From: Herbihabitans rhizosphaerae
Lineage (GTDB): Bacteria; Actinomycetota; Actinomycetes; Mycobacteriales; Pseudonocardiaceae
NCBI RefSeq assembly: GCF_004216555.1
Contig: NZ_SGWQ01000012.1
Span: forward strand, 62,001 to 126,000
Length of the DNA stretch: 64,000 nt
Direction of reading: 5' to 3'
Below the pieces are notes generated by a model. The model was given only the letters and a program-made list of their open reading frames with translations. It ran no database searches and was not told the origin of the DNA. The translations under genes and the position numbers were made by a program. Shown piece after piece: positions 32,509-41,487 of this stretch (position 1 is the first letter of the stretch; every line of letters starts with the position of its first letter).

Positions 32509-33486
32509 ATGGCGCGTATTCGATTGGCATGCGTCGCGCTTTTCCTGGCAATCGCGGCCGGCTGCACCGAAGTGGTCACCGGAACGGGGTCAATGGACAC
32601 CCGGCCGCAACCGCCCTTGACCAGTGCCGCGGCGCTGGGCGATATCGCGACCGTCGATTTCTGCAGTCTCGTCGACCGCGCCGTGATCGACAAAGTGAGC
32701 GGCGTCGCCGAGATCGACGTCTCCATGGACAGATGTCAGGTCACCGTGTCCAAGAACGGCGTTCCGATGGTGCTGGTTGTCGGCGAGCCCATGGATGGAG
32801 AGACACGCGACAGCATGCCGACGTCGCCGCACCAGGTGGCTGATCTGCCCGCCGGCATCACCGTGGCCAAGTTCGAAGAAGAGGATATGTGCGGCCGCGA
32901 GATCGTGTTCGCCGATCAGATGCGGCTCCGGGTCAATGTCGCCCTCGCCGAGCCGGATGGCCGAAACCTCGAATATCGCACACGACACATGTGTGAAGTG
33001 GCCGATGCCGCACTGGAAACGGCGCTCAAGATGGTTCGTGGTGGCACGGCCCTGCATTTCGAATACGGCGATCGATCCTATTCGACGTTGGCCGCCTGCG
33101 ACATGATCCCGGCATCGGCCGTGGCCATCGCTCTCGACGCGCAACGTGTTTCCACGAAACGCTATCCGACCGGTCACGAGTGCGAATGGGACCGAGATTC
33201 CGCACGCGCGTTGTTTGCCTTCATGCTGCGGCCGCTCTCCCTCGACGTTCCGCCCGACGCGATCGAGGAGACGATCGCGGGTCGCCGGTCGTACGTGTTG
33301 CCCGACGGTCTGACCATCGGCTCGGGATGCGAGGTGTTCACGGTGAATCTGCGTGGGCCGCGGCCGGGCCTGACCGAAGGCGCCGCCGTGTACGTCGAGT
33401 TGTTCGAACCCGGGCAGGACGATCGGGCGTGCACAATCGCCCGTGGCCTGGCCGGCGCCGCTTTCGCGAAACTACCGCCGGTTTAG
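32509..33486 (+). CDS. DUF3558-like lipoprotein, two-domain (paralogue 1)
   Basis: 325 residues with lipobox IAAGC (Cys at about 19). Domain 1 begins 'IATVDFCSLVDR' and holds paired Cys; domain 2 begins 'LAACDMIPASAV' and has HECEWD and a late Cys pair. Each half resembles one DUF3558 unit (Cys near the start, C-x-W in the middle). Two paralogues with the same layout follow at 34098 and 35066. ATG 32509 is preceded by GGGGGCGGCG; GTG 32488 would add seven residues. Function unknown; surface-anchored. Confidence 0.7.
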   Translation: MARIRLACVALFLAIAAGCTEVVTGTGSMDTRPQPPLTSAAALGDIATVDFCSLVDRAVIDKVSGVAEIDVSMDRCQVTVSKNGVPMVLVVGEPMDGETRDSMPTSPHQVADLPAGITVAKFEEEDMCGREIVFADQMRLRVNVALAEPDGRNLEYRTRHMCEVADAALETALKMVRGGTALHFEYGDRSYSTLAACDMIPASAVAIALDAQRVSTKRYPTGHECEWDRDSARALFAFMLRPLSLDVPPDAIEETIAGRRSYVLPDGLTIGSGCEVFTVNLRGPRPGLTEGAAVYVELFEPGQDDRACTIARGLAGAAFAKLPPV

Positions 33487-34022
33487 ATCGGCTGCGCGTG
33501 CTCGTGCAGGAGCAGCAGTGTGTACGCGGCGACCGACTGCGCGTCGGTGATCTCGCCGCGCGCGATCATCGCCTCGAACTCGCCGCGCGGGAACCACGCC
33601 GAGGTCATGTCCTGCTCGGTGTGCTCCCGCTCGTGCTCACCCTCGGTCAACTCGGTCGCCAGGAACACCCGCCCGCGCTGGCTGGACAGGCCGGGAGCGA
33701 CGTCCAACTGCCCGATCTCGGTCAGCGAACCGGCCCGCAGCCCGGTCTCCTCGCGCAGCTCGCGCGCGGCCAGCTCGGCCGGATCGCTGTCCGCGCGATC
33801 GGGTGCGGTGCCCTGCGGGAACTCCCAGCGTCGCATGGACAACGGGTACCGGAACTGCTCGACCAGGTGCACCCGCTCGCCGTCGAGCGGGATCACCAGC
33901 GCGTAGTCCGGCTTGTCCACGACGCCGTAGATCCCCTCGGTGCCGTCCGGCCGGCGCACCGCGTCTTCTCGCACGGTCATCCACGGATTCGCGTACACCT
34001 GACGTGAGGCATTCGACTCCAC
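33483..34022 (-). CDS. Nudix hydrolase, ADP-ribose pyrophosphatase-like
   Basis: 179 residues with a full Nudix box (about residues 70-92): G-x5-x-x7-REL-x-EE-TGL, in AELAARELREETGLRAG. The surrounding sequence 'YALVIPLDGERVHLVEQFRYP' and RRWEFPQG matches the NudF/ADP-ribose pyrophosphatase group, which cleaves ADP-sugars to AMP and sugar phosphate. GTG 34022 has CAGGAT 7 nt upstream, suggesting a leaderless mRNA. It lies between lipoprotein paralogues on the opposite strand, with the stop overlapping the end of paralogue 1. Confidence 0.87.
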   Translation of the reverse strand: MESNASRQVYANPWMTVREDAVRRPDGTEGIYGVVDKPDYALVIPLDGERVHLVEQFRYPLSMRRWEFPQGTAPDRADSDPAELAARELREETGLRAGSLTEIGQLDVAPGLSSQRGRVFLATELTEGEHEREHTEQDMTSAWFPRGEFEAMIARGEITDAQSVAAYTLLLLHEHAQPI

Positions 34023-34097
34023 GGCGTCGATCCTGCCTCATCTGAGAAACCGGCCCGGATTAGGCTGGTGCCGCGGTGATGAACAGGGGAGTACACA

Positions 34098-35069
34098 ATG
34101 CGGCGGAGAGTGTGGGCGATGGCCGCCCTGGTCATGTTCGTACTCGCGGGGTGCGCCGAACCGGTGGCGGGCAACGGATCGCCCGACCCCGCCTGGCCGC
34201 CGCCGCTGACCGCGGCACAGGCTATCGGCGGCGACTTCGCCACCATCGAGTACTGCAGCCTCGCCGACGAGGAGCCGCTCGCCACGTTCGCCCAGCCGAT
34301 CACCGCGCTGGACGCGATGAAGGGCTGCGGCATCGGTTTCGTCGAGGGCAGTCCGCCGATCGGCCTCTACATCGGGCGGCTCTACGACTTCCGCAAGCCG
34401 CAGCAATACCGTCGTGAACAGGTCCCGCGCGCCGGCCTGCCGTTCGGGGTGCGGCAGGAGGGCCAGCAGCGACCGGGCCTGTGCCGCCGGTTCGTGGTGT
34501 TCGCCGACGAGATCGCGCTCGAGTCGCGGGCCAGCGAGCGGACCGGCGAGGGCGCGCCGCCCAACCCCGCCGAGCTGTGCGCCGCCGCGGACGCCGGTGT
34601 CACCAGCATGGTGAAGAACATCAACGAGCGGTCCGTGCGGCACTGGCAGTTCGGCGAGCGCTCCTGGGCACCGCTGCAGGCGTGTGGGTTCGCGCCGGAC
34701 GACGTGGTCACTCAGCGGGCCGGGCTGCCGCACGGCACGAAGGGCACGCTGGACCCGAGCCGGCACGCGTGCGAGTGGGGTGATCCCGAGTCCGGTGCGC
34801 TGGTGACGTTCGACTTCTCGTTCGGCGCCACGTACGGCGCTCCGCTGGAGACCATCGCCGGCCGAGGAGCTACGGTTTCCGTGGCGCCGAACCAGTACCG
34901 GTCGGTGTGCACGGTGGTGATCTATCACATTCGCGCGCCGACGAAGAAGGAACTGTCCGAGACCGCCGAGGTGATCGTGGCCTTTTCCGAGCCTGGCAGG
35001 GGAGTCGAGGCCTGTGCGGCCGCGCGGGACATCGCCGCGGCCGCGTTCCCGCTGCTTCCCCCGACATGA
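34098..35069 (+). CDS. DUF3558-like lipoprotein, two-domain (paralogue 2)
   Basis: 323 residues, lipobox VLAGC (Cys at about 19). Domain 1 starts 'FATIEYCSLADE'; domain 2 starts 'LQACGFAPDDVV' and has HACEWGDP. Same Cys layout as the genes at 32509 and 35066. Its stop overlaps the ATG of paralogue 3, so they are co-translated. Good ribosome site AGGGGAG 8 nt before ATG. Confidence 0.7.
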   Translation: MRRRVWAMAALVMFVLAGCAEPVAGNGSPDPAWPPPLTAAQAIGGDFATIEYCSLADEEPLATFAQPITALDAMKGCGIGFVEGSPPIGLYIGRLYDFRKPQQYRREQVPRAGLPFGVRQEGQQRPGLCRRFVVFADEIALESRASERTGEGAPPNPAELCAAADAGVTSMVKNINERSVRHWQFGERSWAPLQACGFAPDDVVTQRAGLPHGTKGTLDPSRHACEWGDPESGALVTFDFSFGATYGAPLETIAGRGATVSVAPNQYRSVCTVVIYHIRAPTKKELSETAEVIVAFSEPGRGVEACAAARDIAAAAFPLLPPT

Positions 35070-36034
35070 CGGGCCGCCGTCCGAGCCTGCTCGTCGCCGT
35101 CGTGGCCATCGTGCTGACGGCAGCGGGGTGCACCGGTGTGGTCGCCGGCACCGCGAGCCCCGACCCGTCGATCACGACCGTGGAGCGCGCGTACGGGAAT
35201 GTGTCCACAGTGGACTACTGCAGCCTGGTCGAGCCGCAGTACGCGCCGCGCACCGGCGACGATCTGCCGTCCATGGACCTGTGCCTGATCTATATGGAGG
35301 ACAGCGGCACGAAGGTGAACCTGCTCGTCGGGCCGATCGTCAAGTACGAGACGAACAACTCCGCGAACGTCCCGGTGCCCATTGCCGGCGTGCCGGCCGG
35401 CGTCGAGGTGCGCGGGCGGGAAACCGAGCGGGGCTGCCAGCGCAACCTGTACTTCCCCGGCCAGATGGCGCTCGTGCTGCGGGTTTCCCAGCGCGACGAC
35501 GACTCCGGTCCGCCGCTGGCGGCCGGCGTCGCGTGCACCATGGCCGACAATGCGGCCACCGGCGCGGTGCGGTCGATCGGCAGCCAGCGGGTGCGGCACT
35601 GGACCTACGGCGACCGGTCGCTCGGCAACCAGGAGGCGTGCGCCATGCTGCCCGACGACCTGGTCGCCACGACGGCGTCGATGCCGGGTGTGCGCGCTCG
35701 GCCGCAGGTGCACAAGCACAACTGCGACTGGTACACCAAGGACGACGGCCCGCTGGTGCAGGTGCTGCTCGGGTTCATCAAGACGAGCGAGACGCCCGAC
35801 CCGGAGACGATCGGTGGCCGCCCGGCCAAGACCCAGCCGACCACCGCGTCCGGCCGGCTCGGCTGCCGGGTCACCACACGGCACGTGCCCGCGCCCGCGG
35901 ACAAGCTCCAGGAGTTCGCCAGGATCGAGGTGTCGCTGCCGAGTGCGGGCGTCACCGCGGGTACCGGCGGTCAGGCGTGCACGATGGCGCGCCAGCTCGC
36001 CGAGGTCGCGTTCGCCAAACTCGCCCGCCCATAG
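35066..36034 (+). CDS. DUF3558-like lipoprotein, two-domain (paralogue 3)
   Basis: 322 residues, lipobox TAAGC (Cys at about 22). Domain 1 starts 'VSTVDYCSLVEPQ'; domain 2 has QEACAMLPDDLV and HNCDWYTKD. The ATG at 35066 overlaps the stop of paralogue 2 (ATGA). The three proteins diverge strongly outside the Cys/Trp positions, so duplication is old or selection is diversifying. Role unknown. Confidence 0.7.
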   Translation: MTGRRPSLLVAVVAIVLTAAGCTGVVAGTASPDPSITTVERAYGNVSTVDYCSLVEPQYAPRTGDDLPSMDLCLIYMEDSGTKVNLLVGPIVKYETNNSANVPVPIAGVPAGVEVRGRETERGCQRNLYFPGQMALVLRVSQRDDDSGPPLAAGVACTMADNAATGAVRSIGSQRVRHWTYGDRSLGNQEACAMLPDDLVATTASMPGVRARPQVHKHNCDWYTKDDGPLVQVLLGFIKTSETPDPETIGGRPAKTQPTTASGRLGCRVTTRHVPAPADKLQEFARIEVSLPSAGVTAGTGGQACTMARQLAEVAFAKLARP

Positions 36035-36374
36035 GCCACCCACCCCTCGGCCCACCTACCCCACCTACCGACTTCACGCAGCCGGGTGTGTTGACCGCCC
36101 CGATCGAAAGCCACGCTGAGGTCGAAACTCTTTGTCGAGGGCGGTCGCCCTTACGGTGACGGAGAGACAGAGGGCGAGGAACGAGCCCACTGTCTCGGAG
36201 GAGCCGTGACTGAACCACCCACGAAACCCAACCACCCACCCTCGGCACCCAGCCACCCACCCAAAAAGACCACAACCCCGTTCGGCGAAGCCGAACCAGG
36301 CGACCTTGCCCTCGATAGAAAAAACAGCGACCTTGCCCGAGATAGACAGAACCGGTTGGCCTACGCTCGCCCGA
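36035..36374. other. Upstream region of nucS, no supported gene
   Basis: A hairpin AGGGCG-GT-CGCCCT lies near 36137-36151. An imperfect direct repeat GCGACCTTGCCC occurs twice near 36300 and 36328, each followed by a GATAGA-type sequence. GTG 36206 follows CGGAGGAG and opens a Pro-rich frame ([13 protein letters not shown]), but that frame later runs antisense-like through nucS, so I do not call it. Confidence 0.45.
36363..36368 (+). promoter_or_regulatory. -10 box of nucS
   Basis: TACGCT, exactly 7 nt before GTG 36375; predicts that transcription starts on the start codon. Confidence 0.6.
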
Positions 36375-37037
36375 GTGCGTCTTGTGATCGCCCGTTGCCA
36401 GGTCGACTATGCCGGCCGGCTCACCGCCCACCTTCCGATGGCCAACCGTCTGCTGCTGGTCAAGTCCGACGGCTCGGTGTCCGTGCACTCCGACGACCGC
36501 GCGTACAAGCCGCTGAACTGGATGAGCCCGCCGTGCTGGCTCACCGAGGCGGACGGTCCCGTGTGGACGGTGCAGAACAAGGCCGGCGAGCAGCTCGTGA
36601 TCACCATCGAAGAGGTGCTGCACGACTCCAGCCACGAGTTGGGCGCCGAGCCGGGGCTGGTCAAGGACGGCGTCGAGGCGCACCTGCAGGAGCTGCTGGC
36701 CGAGCACATCACCACTCTCGGTGACGGCTACTCGCTGGTCCGCCGGGAGTACCCGACCGCGATCGGGCCGGTGGACATCCTGTGCCGCGACCACGTCGGC
36801 GCGACCGTCGCCGTGGAGATCAAGCGGCGCGGCGAGATCGACGGGGTCGAGCAGCTCACCCGGTACGTCGAGCTGCTCAACCGGGATCCGCTGCTCGCGC
36901 CCGTGCAGGGCGTGTTCGCCGCGCAGCAGATCAAGCCGCAGGCGCGCACGCTGGCCGAGGACCGCGGGATCCGGTGCGTGACGCTGGACTACGACTCGCT
37001 GCGCGGGATCGAAACGACCGAGTTCCGCCTGTTCTGA
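36375..37037 (+). CDS. nucS: NucS/EndoMS mismatch-specific endonuclease
   Basis: 220 residues. NucS replaces MutS-MutL mismatch repair in actinobacteria: with the beta clamp it makes double-strand cuts at G-T, G-G and T-T mismatches. The N-terminal half is the DNA-binding/dimer domain ([16 protein letters not shown], then [13 protein letters not shown]). The C-terminal RecB-like nuclease has GPVDIL and [10 protein letters not shown], giving Asp134, Glu148 and Lys150 with the same spacing as the archaeal EndoMS triad. GTG 36375 gives the conserved N-terminus. Confidence 0.95.
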   Translation: MRLVIARCQVDYAGRLTAHLPMANRLLLVKSDGSVSVHSDDRAYKPLNWMSPPCWLTEADGPVWTVQNKAGEQLVITIEEVLHDSSHELGAEPGLVKDGVEAHLQELLAEHITTLGDGYSLVRREYPTAIGPVDILCRDHVGATVAVEIKRRGEIDGVEQLTRYVELLNRDPLLAPVQGVFAAQQIKPQARTLAEDRGIRCVTLDYDSLRGIETTEFRLF

Positions 37038-37091
37038 CGGCGTCTCGATGTCGAATGGGGAGTTCCGTGCACGCGCCGCGACGGCGGTCGC

Positions 37092-37097
37092 TAACGT
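37092..37097 (+). promoter_or_regulatory. -10 box of the 37105 lipoprotein
   Basis: TAACGT, 7 nt before GTG 37105, with no ribosome site. Confidence 0.5.
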
Positions 37098-37104
37098 GCA
37101 CGGT

Positions 37105-38109
37105 GTGTCCCACCGTGCCAGCCGTGTCGCGATGCTCGCCGCTCTCGTCGGCGTGCTCGCCCTGCTCGCTGGCTGCGGCCAGAACGTCGACCTCGGCAAG
37201 TCGGTCAGCACCAGGACATCCGTACCGGCCGGTGGCCCGGACAACGGCCCGCCGCCGGCCCCGCCGGGCCCGAACGACCCGGTGTTCAGCCCCGACCGGC
37301 TGCGCACGCTCGACCCGTGCGGCCTGATCGACCAGGACCTGTTGAAGACCTGGGGTACCCCGGCCCGGAACTACCTGGGCGGCTACATCCAGTGCTCGAA
37401 CTTCATGAAGGACCAGAACAACAAGAGCCTCAGCGTCACGATCTACACCGGGCAGAACTACACGGCCGAGATGAAGGACGCCACCAAGAACATCGAGGGC
37501 ATCCCGGCCAGGGTCAACCAGTCGCCGGGCAGCACCGCGTGCTTCGTCGACCTGGTGGTCAGCGTCGACCCGCCGCGCTCGGTCCGGATCCAGACCGACT
37601 ACTCCAACGGTGACCCGTGCTCGATCGGCCGTAAGGTCGCCCAGTCGGTGGTGAAGCGCCTGCGCGCGGGCACTCAGCCGTGGGACGCACCGGCGGGCAG
37701 CACCGTGCGGGTCGACCCGTGCACGCTGGTCGACGAGGCCTCGGCGAACCTGGCGCTCGGCGGTGTGCCGAAGCTGCGGCCCTACGAGTTGCACCAGTGC
37801 AACTGGCAGAGCCCGCAGGGCAGCAGCCGGGTGACGGTGATCCTGGACCTGGGCACGGACCCGAACAAGAGCACCACCTCCAGCGCCGGCGTGCCGGTCG
37901 ACCTCGGCGGCGTGAAGGTGTTCCAGAAGCTGGAGCAGAGTTCGTACGCGAAGTGCGAGGTGACCTGGGCGCACCGCGCGGCGGCGAACGGCAAGGCGGA
38001 GTTGGTCAGCGTGTCGTTGTACCGCTCGCCGATGGTGGCCAACGAGGATGTGTGCGGGAAGACGCACAACCTGGCGAGGCTTGTCATGTCCAAACTGCCG
38101 AAGGCCTGA
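37105..38109 (+). CDS. DUF3558 lipoprotein, two-domain
   Basis: 334 residues, lipobox LLAGC (Cys near residue 25), then a Pro/Gly-rich linker. Two DUF3558 units: 'LDPCGLIDQDLLKTWG' with YIQCSNF, and 'VDPCTLVDEASANLAL' with HQCNWQ. This one shows the classical D-P-C start in both units, unlike the three genes at 32.5-36 kb, and has its own promoter after nucS. GTG 37105 chosen from the -10 spacing; the frame is open upstream to 37048. Confidence 0.75.
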   Translation: MSHRASRVAMLAALVGVLALLAGCGQNVDLGKSVSTRTSVPAGGPDNGPPPAPPGPNDPVFSPDRLRTLDPCGLIDQDLLKTWGTPARNYLGGYIQCSNFMKDQNNKSLSVTIYTGQNYTAEMKDATKNIEGIPARVNQSPGSTACFVDLVVSVDPPRSVRIQTDYSNGDPCSIGRKVAQSVVKRLRAGTQPWDAPAGSTVRVDPCTLVDEASANLALGGVPKLRPYELHQCNWQSPQGSSRVTVILDLGTDPNKSTTSSAGVPVDLGGVKVFQKLEQSSYAKCEVTWAHRAAANGKAELVSVSLYRSPMVANEDVCGKTHNLARLVMSKLPKA

Positions 38110-38276
38110 CACTCGTCACAATTCCGCAGGTAGGGGTTGCGGCACGGGGCACACGTGGCGCAGTTCACCCGTCACGGGCGGCTATCCATGGCAGTATCGC
38201 CGCGGAAGTTACCGACGCGTAGCATTCGGACGTACTCCAGGCGTTCGCTCCGGATGTTGACGACGAGGAGGACCCA

Positions 38277-40055
38277 GTGGCGCGCGAGATCGGACGTGTG
38301 GGCGTTGTCGGCCTAGGCACGATGGGTGCTGGCATCACGGAAGTGTTGGCGCGCAACGGTCTGTCCGTGGTCGCGGTGGATGTCGACGACGAGGGCATCG
38401 CCAGGGGGCGCGGTCACCTCGAGCACTCCACGTCGCGCGCGGTGGCCAAGAGCAAGATGGACGAGCCGGCCCGGGAGAAGCTGCTGGGCAGCGTCTCGTA
38501 CACCACGACACTGGCCGACCTGGCCGACTGTGACCTCGTGATCGAGGCGATCCCCGAGCAGCTCGAGCTCAAGGCGCGGGTGTTCAACGAGCTGGACGGG
38601 ATCGTCGGGCCGGACACCATCCTCGCGTCGAACACCTCTTCGCTGTCGGTGACCGAGATCGGCGTGCACACCGGCCGGCCGGGCAAGATCGTCGGGATGC
38701 ACTTCTTCAACCCGGCGCCGGTGCTCAAGCTGGTCGAGGTGGTGCGCACGGTCGTCACCGAGCAGGACGTGGTGGACGACGTGGTGGCGTTCGCGCAGCG
38801 GCTCGGCAAGGAGCCGGTGGTGATCGGCGACCGGGCGGGGTTCATCGCCAACGCGCTGCTGTTCGGGTACCTCAACCACGCCGTGGCGATGTACGAATCC
38901 CGTTACGCGACAAGGGAAGACCTCGACGCGGCGATGCGGTTCGGCTGCGGCTACCCGATGGGTCCGCTGGCGCTGTTGGATCTGATCGGCCTGGACACCG
39001 CGTACGAGATCCTGGAGACGATGTACGCGCAGTCGCGCAACCGGCTGCACGCGCCGTCGCCGATGCTCAAGCAGATGATCACCGCTGGCCTGCTCGGCCG
39101 GAAGAGCGGTCGGGGCTTCTACACCTACGACGCGTCCGAGTCGCCCACCGTGGTGCCCGACGGGCAGACGCCCTCCGCGTCGACCGAGGAAACATCGCAG
39201 GTGCGCGAGGTGCACCGAGTCGGTGTGGTCGGTACCGGCACGATGGCGACCGGCATCGTCGAGGTGTTCGCCAAGAGCGGCTACGACGTGGTGCTGCGTG
39301 CCCGTACGGCGGAAAAAGCCGAGGCGGCGACGGCGAAGGTCCGCAAGTCCCTGGACCGCCAGGTGGCCAAGGGCCGGCTGTCCGAAGAGGACCGGGACGG
39401 CGTGCTGACCCGGATCAAGCCGGCCGTGGACTTCGAGGAGCTGGCGGACTGCGACCTCGTCGTGGAGGCGGTCGCCGAGGAACTGGCGATCAAGCAGGCG
39501 GTGTTCGGTGCGCTGGACGAGGTGGTGAAGCCGGGGGCGATCCTGGCGACCACGACGTCCTCGCTGCCGGTGATCGAGTGCGCGGCGGCCACGCAGCGCC
39601 CCGGCGATGTCATTGGGATGCACTTCTTCAACCCCGCGCCGGTGATGAAGCTGGTCGAGGTGGTGCGCACGATCTCGACGGCGGACGATGTCGTGGCCAC
39701 CGTGCACGCGGTGTGCCAGAAGGTGCGCAAGCACCCGGTGCACTGTGGTGACCGTGCTGGCTTCATCGTCAACGCGCTCCTGTTCCCGTACCTGAACGAC
39801 GCGGTCAAGATGGTCGAGGCGCACTACGCGGACGCCGACGACATCGACACCGCGATGAAGGTCGGCTGTGGCCTGCCGATGGGCCCGTTCGAGCTGCTGG
39901 ACGTGGTCGGGCTTGACGTGTCGCTGGCGATCGAGCGCACGCTGTTCGACGAGTTCCGGGAGGCCGGCTACGCTCCGGCCCCCTTGCTGGAACACCTGGT
40001 CACCGCTGGTCGCCTCGGCCGCAAGACCGGCAAGGGCTTCCGCGACTACAGCTGA
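38277..40055 (+). CDS. Tandem-fused 3-hydroxyacyl-CoA dehydrogenase
   Basis: 592 residues made of two complete 3-hydroxybutyryl/acyl-CoA dehydrogenase units of about 290 residues. Each has an NAD-binding GxGxMxxG (VGLGTMGAGI; VGTGTMATGI), an NTSSL/TTSSLP substrate loop, GMHFFNPAPV with the catalytic His, the DRAGFI-x-NALLF hinge and GCGxPMGP. The first Rossmann motif is canonical; the second has Ala-Thr in place of Gly-Ala, so its NAD affinity may differ. GTG start after GAGGAGGA. Such fused proteins occur in other actinomycetes. It could feed crotonyl-CoA towards Ccr (50058-51389) or serve beta-oxidation. Confidence 0.9.
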   Translation: MAREIGRVGVVGLGTMGAGITEVLARNGLSVVAVDVDDEGIARGRGHLEHSTSRAVAKSKMDEPAREKLLGSVSYTTTLADLADCDLVIEAIPEQLELKARVFNELDGIVGPDTILASNTSSLSVTEIGVHTGRPGKIVGMHFFNPAPVLKLVEVVRTVVTEQDVVDDVVAFAQRLGKEPVVIGDRAGFIANALLFGYLNHAVAMYESRYATREDLDAAMRFGCGYPMGPLALLDLIGLDTAYEILETMYAQSRNRLHAPSPMLKQMITAGLLGRKSGRGFYTYDASESPTVVPDGQTPSASTEETSQVREVHRVGVVGTGTMATGIVEVFAKSGYDVVLRARTAEKAEAATAKVRKSLDRQVAKGRLSEEDRDGVLTRIKPAVDFEELADCDLVVEAVAEELAIKQAVFGALDEVVKPGAILATTTSSLPVIECAAATQRPGDVIGMHFFNPAPVMKLVEVVRTISTADDVVATVHAVCQKVRKHPVHCGDRAGFIVNALLFPYLNDAVKMVEAHYADADDIDTAMKVGCGLPMGPFELLDVVGLDVSLAIERTLFDEFREAGYAPAPLLEHLVTAGRLGRKTGKGFRDYS

Positions 40056-40059
40056 GCGA

Positions 40060-41244
40060 CTAGGCGACACCAGCGATGTGCATGGTGTTGCGGATCGCTT
40101 TGCGTGCCGGATCGATCCATGCTGGCGGGATGTAGTGCGGGATGCCGTTCCGTATGATGATTTCCCAGTCTTGTTGGTGAATTGTCGTGTGGTGGTGTCG
40201 GCACAACAAGGTCATGAGTTCTGCTGAGGTTATTCCGCCGTCGATCCAGTGGATGATGTGGTGTGCGTCGGTCCATTCTGGCGGCCGATCGCATCCAGGA
40301 AATGAGCAGCCTTTGTCGCGTGCGATGAGTGCGGCGCGAATGGTGGCTGTGACGGTTCGTTGTTCGCGTCCGACGTCGAGTGGTTGGCCTTCGCTGTTCA
40401 ACACGATGGGGGTGATGCCCGCGTCGCAGGCGAACTGCCGAATCGTCTGTGGGGTGATGAGTGCACCGAAGTCACCATGGCCGAGGCCGATCTGGTCGCG
40501 GAGTTGTTCGTAAGAAATTGTGATCGCGAGGTGCGGCCGCCGACCGCCGTCCTGCGGAAGCGTGTCGGAGTTGAGCACCCGGTGCGCCAGCTCGATCAAG
40601 GCTTCGGCCCACCTGCGGGCGGCGGAGCGGTCGTCGTCTTTCCCGGCGGGTTTCGCGAGTGGTGAGAGTGCTGCTTTGAGGACTTCGGCGCATTCGGGTG
40701 AGAGCCGCCCGCGCAGCATGATCGTGCCGTCGACGTCTTCGATCATGGAGAACTCCATCCGCTTGCGGGCGGCTTGTTCTTCCAGGACAACCTGTTCGGG
40801 CTGCAGGTGCGCCCTCGTCCGGAGGGCGAGCTTGCTGAGCTTCACCGGGTCGAAGCGTTCGGCTTCGTCCACGAGGAGTTGTTCGACGTCGGTGTGATGT
40901 TCGTCGGGAAGTGTGTCGATGGTGGTGCGCACGACCTGCACGTGGTCACGGCTGATCACCCCAGCGGCGAGCGCCTGCGCTGTCACTGGGAGCTGCGCTT
41001 CGAGGGGTTGCCCGGTGAGCGTGGTCGACCCGAACAGGGCGTTCGCGTCAGCTACTCGCCTGCGTGCGTCTGCGGGTGTGATCCGCACGGTGTCGCGCAG
41101 GAACGACGCCGTTGAGTAGGCGCCCATTTCTTTCGCGATGCCTTGCTCATGGATTTCGTGGATGAGTTGAAGTCGCTCGTATTCGAGTTGTCGAATGTGG
41201 ATTTCGCGAGCCCGTAGCTCGTCGATTAGTTGTTGTCCCCTCAT
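40060..41244 (-). CDS. DUF222-HNH endonuclease protein, copy A
   Basis: 394 residues of the 13E12-repeat family: an N-terminal DUF222 helical region (about 1-270) and a C-terminal HNH nuclease fold with 'KGCSFPGCDRPPEWTDAHHIIHW' (two parts: the CxxxxC-like knuckle and DAHHI) and LLCRHHHTTIHQ, giving the Cys and His metal ligands. About 94% identical to copy B (45994-47178), in opposite orientation and with identical length. Substitutions are mostly conservative, so both look functional. TAGAAT 6 nt upstream of ATG marks a leaderless promoter. Its stop is 4 nt from the convergent dehydrogenase stop. Confidence 0.9.
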   Translation of the reverse strand: MRGQQLIDELRAREIHIRQLEYERLQLIHEIHEQGIAKEMGAYSTASFLRDTVRITPADARRRVADANALFGSTTLTGQPLEAQLPVTAQALAAGVISRDHVQVVRTTIDTLPDEHHTDVEQLLVDEAERFDPVKLSKLALRTRAHLQPEQVVLEEQAARKRMEFSMIEDVDGTIMLRGRLSPECAEVLKAALSPLAKPAGKDDDRSAARRWAEALIELAHRVLNSDTLPQDGGRRPHLAITISYEQLRDQIGLGHGDFGALITPQTIRQFACDAGITPIVLNSEGQPLDVGREQRTVTATIRAALIARDKGCSFPGCDRPPEWTDAHHIIHWIDGGITSAELMTLLCRHHHTTIHQQDWEIIIRNGIPHYIPPAWIDPARKAIRNTMHIAGVA

Positions 41245-41250
41245 ACCTCG

Positions 41251-41256
41251 ATTCTA
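41251..41256 (-). promoter_or_regulatory. -10 box of DUF222-HNH copy A
   Basis: TAGAAT on the minus strand, 6 nt before the ATG; identical in copy B. Confidence 0.6.
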
Positions 41257-41300
41257 CCCAATTCGATCGACCACTATGGGGTGAATCAAAAGCAGAAAGA

Positions 41301-41391
41301 GTGTGGCGGCGCGGTACGGGCAAAAGGCAGGCGGAGCCTGCTCGTAGCGCCTGCGGTTAGGGCCCTCCCGCACAATTCCGCGCCGCCACAC
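41301..41391. repeat. Long hairpin upstream of copy A
   Basis: Outer arms GTGTGGCGGCGCGG (41301-41314) and CCGCGCCGCCACAC (41378-41391) enclose an inner stem GGCAGGC-GGA-GCCTGC. The same nested structure lies upstream of copy B. Confidence 0.75.
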
Positions 41392-41487
41392 CCCAAGAGT
41401 CACCCCCACGACAGCCACCGTTGTCCCCCCGTTCGCCCGAACAGCTTTCGATAAGGCGAACACCCGCAACGAGGCGAGGAGCCCACC

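Larger units (their letters stand above)
40060..41396. repeat. Left arm of 1,337-bp inverted repeat
   Basis: Contains copy A and its 152-bp upstream leader. Similarity to the right arm (45842-47178) ends at CCACACCCCAA on the inner side and at the stop codon on the outer side. The two arms are equal in length. Confidence 0.85.

Noticed and set aside
36206-36724. Possible gene from GTG 36206 with a good ribosome site
   Set aside because: The Pro-rich opening is plausible but the frame then runs out of phase through nucS with shadow-type composition.
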